From NCBI GenBank assembly GCA_020853155.1, contig JADYZL010000231.1, positions 1 to 17,321 of the forward strand: a DNA stretch of 17,321 nucleotides. Reading direction: 5' to 3'. Positions within the stretch are counted from its first letter, which is position 1. Each line of letters starts with the position of its first letter. Below the pieces are notes generated by a model. The model saw only the letters and a list, made by a program, of their open reading frames with translations, was not told the origin of the DNA and ran no database searches. Source of the stretch: Bryobacterales bacterium (GTDB lineage Bacteria > Acidobacteriota > Terriglobia > Bryobacterales > Bryobacteraceae). The translations under genes were made by a program, and so were the position numbers. Shown piece by piece: positions 15,503 to 17,321 of this stretch.

Positions 15503-16414
15503 TTAGGGCAGGGATTGCGTCAGCAGCCAGCGGTAAAAATCTTCGCCTTCGTAGACGCGGGTCCAGACGTTGTGGCCCAGGTCTTCCTGCACGGTGAATT
15601 TCACGTTGCGGTGGCCCTTCGCGAGCAGGGCGTTCACCATTTGAAGGCTTTCGATAGGGGCCACCACGCGATCGCGGCCGCCGTGAAATACCCAGATGGG
15701 GCGCTGCGAAGCGGCGAGTTTGTCGAGCGTGGCCGGGTCTCCGCCGCCACAAACGGGGGCGATTGCGGCGAACATTTCCGGATGAGCCGCGGCGATGCCG
15801 AACGTGCCGAATCCGCCCATGCTGAGGCCCGAGATCGAGATGCGCTTGCGGTCAACGCGGTAATCGGCGGCCGTGATTCGCACCATGTACTCGAGTTCGC
15901 TCGCCATGCGAATCCAAGCATTGATGACGCTGCCGTCTCCGCGGTCCCGCAGTGTGCCCCAATCCGAAGGGATCGGATTCGTATCGAACGGAGCGTTGTT
16001 TCGCGGCGGTGGCGGGGCGGAGGCATCCCGTTTTTCTCCGTAGCCTTTGGGCAGCGCCGACGTGTTCCTGTGGTCGTCTGGGAATGGGGCTTGCGGAACC
16101 ACTATCACGAAGGGAAGATCGCGGCCCTGGATCCAGGCTTCCATCAGCGGGCCGTGCACCAGCACCTTTTCGAGATCGTCGCGTCCGTTGCCGCGTTCCC
16201 CCGCGCCATGCAGAAAGAGCAGCATCGGCCAGCGCTTCGCGGGTTCGTCCGCATAGCCTTTCGGAAGAAAGACATAGTATTCCCGGAGTTTGCCGGTGGT
16301 CTCGCTGAGGTAGCGCTGCCGCAGCAATTGCGCCGGACTCTTCGCCTGCGCAAGCGCGGGAACGGAGAAAGAAAGCGAGATAGACAAGAGGCAGAATAGA
16401 ACGGCGATCTTCAC
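15503..16414 (-). CDS. Secreted alpha/beta-hydrolase esterase
   Basis: A 303-residue protein with a signal peptide: MKIAVLFCLLSISLSFSVPA, probable cleavage after ALA at residue 22. The mature part is an alpha/beta hydrolase of the prolyl-oligopeptidase/PHB-depolymerase-like esterase group. It has oxyanion HG (69-70, FLHGAGERG), nucleophile Ser198 in GLSMGG, Asp248 in HGGRDRVV and His281 in DLGHNVW, a complete triad. Such enzymes hydrolyse carboxylic or feruloyl-type esters outside the cytoplasm; this substrate is unknown. A Pro-rich insertion (about 132-150) interrupts the domain. GTG at 16414 is preceded at seven bases by GGGAGGG (16422-16428). It lies upstream of the MFS gene on the same strand, and could supply it with released products. 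Confidence 0.9.
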   Translation of the reverse strand: MKIAVLFCLLSISLSFSVPALAQAKSPAQLLRQRYLSETTGKLREYYVFLPKGYADEPAKRWPMLLFLHGAGERGNGRDDLEKVLVHGPLMEAWIQGRDLPFVIVVPQAPFPDDHRNTSALPKGYGEKRDASAPPPPRNNAPFDTNPIPSDWGTLRDRGDGSVINAWIRMASELEYMVRITAADYRVDRKRISISGLSMGGFGTFGIAAAHPEMFAAIAPVCGGGDPATLDKLAASQRPIWVFHGGRDRVVAPIESLQMVNALLAKGHRNVKFTVQEDLGHNVWTRVYEGEDFYRWLLTQSLP

Positions 16415-16459
16415 GACGGCGCCCTCCCACGAGTTTCAGCAATGCGGCGAACGCTTAAC

Positions 16460-16489
16460 GTTCTATCATTCCGGGGCAGCCGATGACAA
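16460..16489 (-). promoter_or_regulatory. Probable promoter of the esterase gene
   Basis: On the minus strand, TTGTCA (16484-16489) and TAGAAC (16460-16465) are 18 bp apart, matching five and four consensus bases. They lie 45 to 75 bp before the GTG start, after the stop of the upstream DedA-like gene. An imperfect palindrome (16450-16462) overlaps the start region. Confidence 0.35.
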
Positions 16490-16497
16490 GAAAGGGA

Positions 16498-17151
16498 TTA
16501 TCCGACGTACTTGATCAGGGCGAAACCGCCGATAAGCAGGAGGACGAAGGCGATTGCGAGCAGATCGAAGTAGCGGTCAATGAAGCGCTTCATACGCTCC
16601 CCGGCGACGCGCAGCAACGCGGCCACCAGGAAGAAGCGCGCGCCCCGCCCGAGGATGCTCACCGCGCAGAAGCCCAGCAGGTTCATATCGAACGCGCCGG
16701 AAGCGATGGTGAACACCTTGTAGGGAATCGGCGTGAAGGCGGCGACGAAGACGATCCAGACGTCATATTGCAGATACCAGGCCTGGACCTGCTGATAGTA
16801 CGCCTCGGCGTGGTAGAGCTGGATGATCTTCACGCCAACGCTATCCATGAGAAAGACGCCGATGAGGTAACCGGCCACGCCGCCAAGCACACTGCCGATC
16901 GTGCAATTAGCCGCCTTGCGCCACCATGTGGAGGGCGAGCCCAGCACCAGGGCAATGAGCAGCACATCCGGCGGAATGGGGAAAAAGCTGGATTCCGCGA
17001 ACGCCAAAAGGAAAAGTGCGATCGCGCCGTGGGGGCTATCGGCCCAACTCAACACCCAATCGTAGATGCGGCGGTGAATGCGCCACCAAGGCTGAGGTTC
17101 TGGGACAGGGGCGGCGATGGCTTCGTTCGAGGTGCTGTCTGGTGCCGGCAT
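16498..17151 (-). CDS. DedA/VTT-family membrane protein (YqaA-like)
   Basis: A 217-residue inner-membrane protein with four to five hydrophobic helices after a soluble N-terminus. It shows the VTT (SNARE-associated/DedA) features: an acidic residue before the re-entrant segment (FAESSFFPIPPDVLL, Glu53), a Gly-rich helix (GSVLGGVAGYLIG), the second re-entrant signature FTPIPYKVFTIASG (139-152), and GRGARFF (168-174). The arrangement fits the YqaA branch. Family members are linked to membrane-lipid flipping, proton-dependent homeostasis or envelope integrity; no specific substrate can be named. The ATG at 17151 has no strong Shine-Dalgarno site. It lies 47 bp downstream of the tRNA gene and may be read with it. 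Confidence 0.9.
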   Translation of the reverse strand: MPAPDSTSNEAIAAPVPEPQPWWRIHRRIYDWVLSWADSPHGAIALFLLAFAESSFFPIPPDVLLIALVLGSPSTWWRKAANCTIGSVLGGVAGYLIGVFLMDSVGVKIIQLYHAEAYYQQVQAWYLQYDVWIVFVAAFTPIPYKVFTIASGAFDMNLLGFCAVSILGRGARFFLVAALLRVAGERMKRFIDRYFDLLAIAFVLLLIGGFALIKYVG

Positions 17152-17198
17152 GCGGTTCGCGCGGGAGTGCTGAAGGGCTGCGTATCGATGAGGAAAAA

Positions 17199-17290
<92 letters not shown>

Positions 17291-17321
17291 GCAGTTCTGG
17301 TTGGTCTCTTCGCAGGATAGC

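Noticed and set aside
15426..15752. N-terminal extension of the FucP-like transporter
   Set aside because: It would overlap the end of the esterase gene by about 250 bp, and its translation is Arg/Pro-rich with no hydrophobic segment.

Overview
The window is GC-rich bacterial chromosome, densely packed with mostly single-gene units on both strands. Its gene content suggests an acidobacterium of the Bryobacterales/Solibacter type: a caspase-PEGA-TPR fusion, a TAT-leader Gfo/Idh/MocA oxidoreductase, an MFS_3 exporter with an extra C-terminal domain, a degenerate JAMM-fold protein and an OPT peptide transporter. That placement is an inference from gene types. No rRNA or other phylogenetic marker is present. 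I see no integrase, transposase, phage gene or CRISPR array.

Layout, left to right. At 1-1838 (+) is a caspase-like peptidase fused to PEGA and TPR segments; its start lies outside the window. At 1947-2408 (+) is a small protein made of two CBS domains. At 2649-4256 (+) is an MFS_3-type exporter. It converges on a secreted-type Gfo/Idh/MocA oxidoreductase (4318-5658, -), with a strong bidirectional hairpin terminator between them. At 5737-8078 (-) are two translationally coupled genes, an HPr-kinase-like P-loop protein followed by a nucleotidyltransferase-fold protein. They are divergent from a GT-B-like glycosyltransferase (8155-9126, +); the short AT-rich gap holds a promoter and a palindrome. 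An OPT-family transporter follows (9196-11232, +).

At 11340-12047 (+) is a JAMM/MPN-like protein whose metal-binding His pair is missing; its upstream region carries four copies of a TTTACG-type repeat. At 12065-12736 (-) is a nitroreductase-fold protein that resembles animal iodotyrosine deiodinase, divergent from an aromatic-amino-acid decarboxylase (12816-14246, +). The decarboxylase ends tail to tail with a second MFS transporter (14241-15425, -). Two minus-strand genes follow: a secreted alpha/beta-hydrolase esterase (15503-16414) and a DedA/VTT-type membrane protein (16498-17151). A tRNA-Ser(GCU) gene (17199-17290, -) closes the window.

Most genes look like independent housekeeping or transport functions. 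Two groups may work together. One is the kinase/nucleotidyltransferase/glycosyltransferase trio, which resembles the HprK-related kinase sets found near glycan or RiPP loci. The other is the deiodinase-like/decarboxylase pair, both expected to act on tyrosine-like substrates. These are the best candidates for less-described biology here. Neither is proven by sequence alone.
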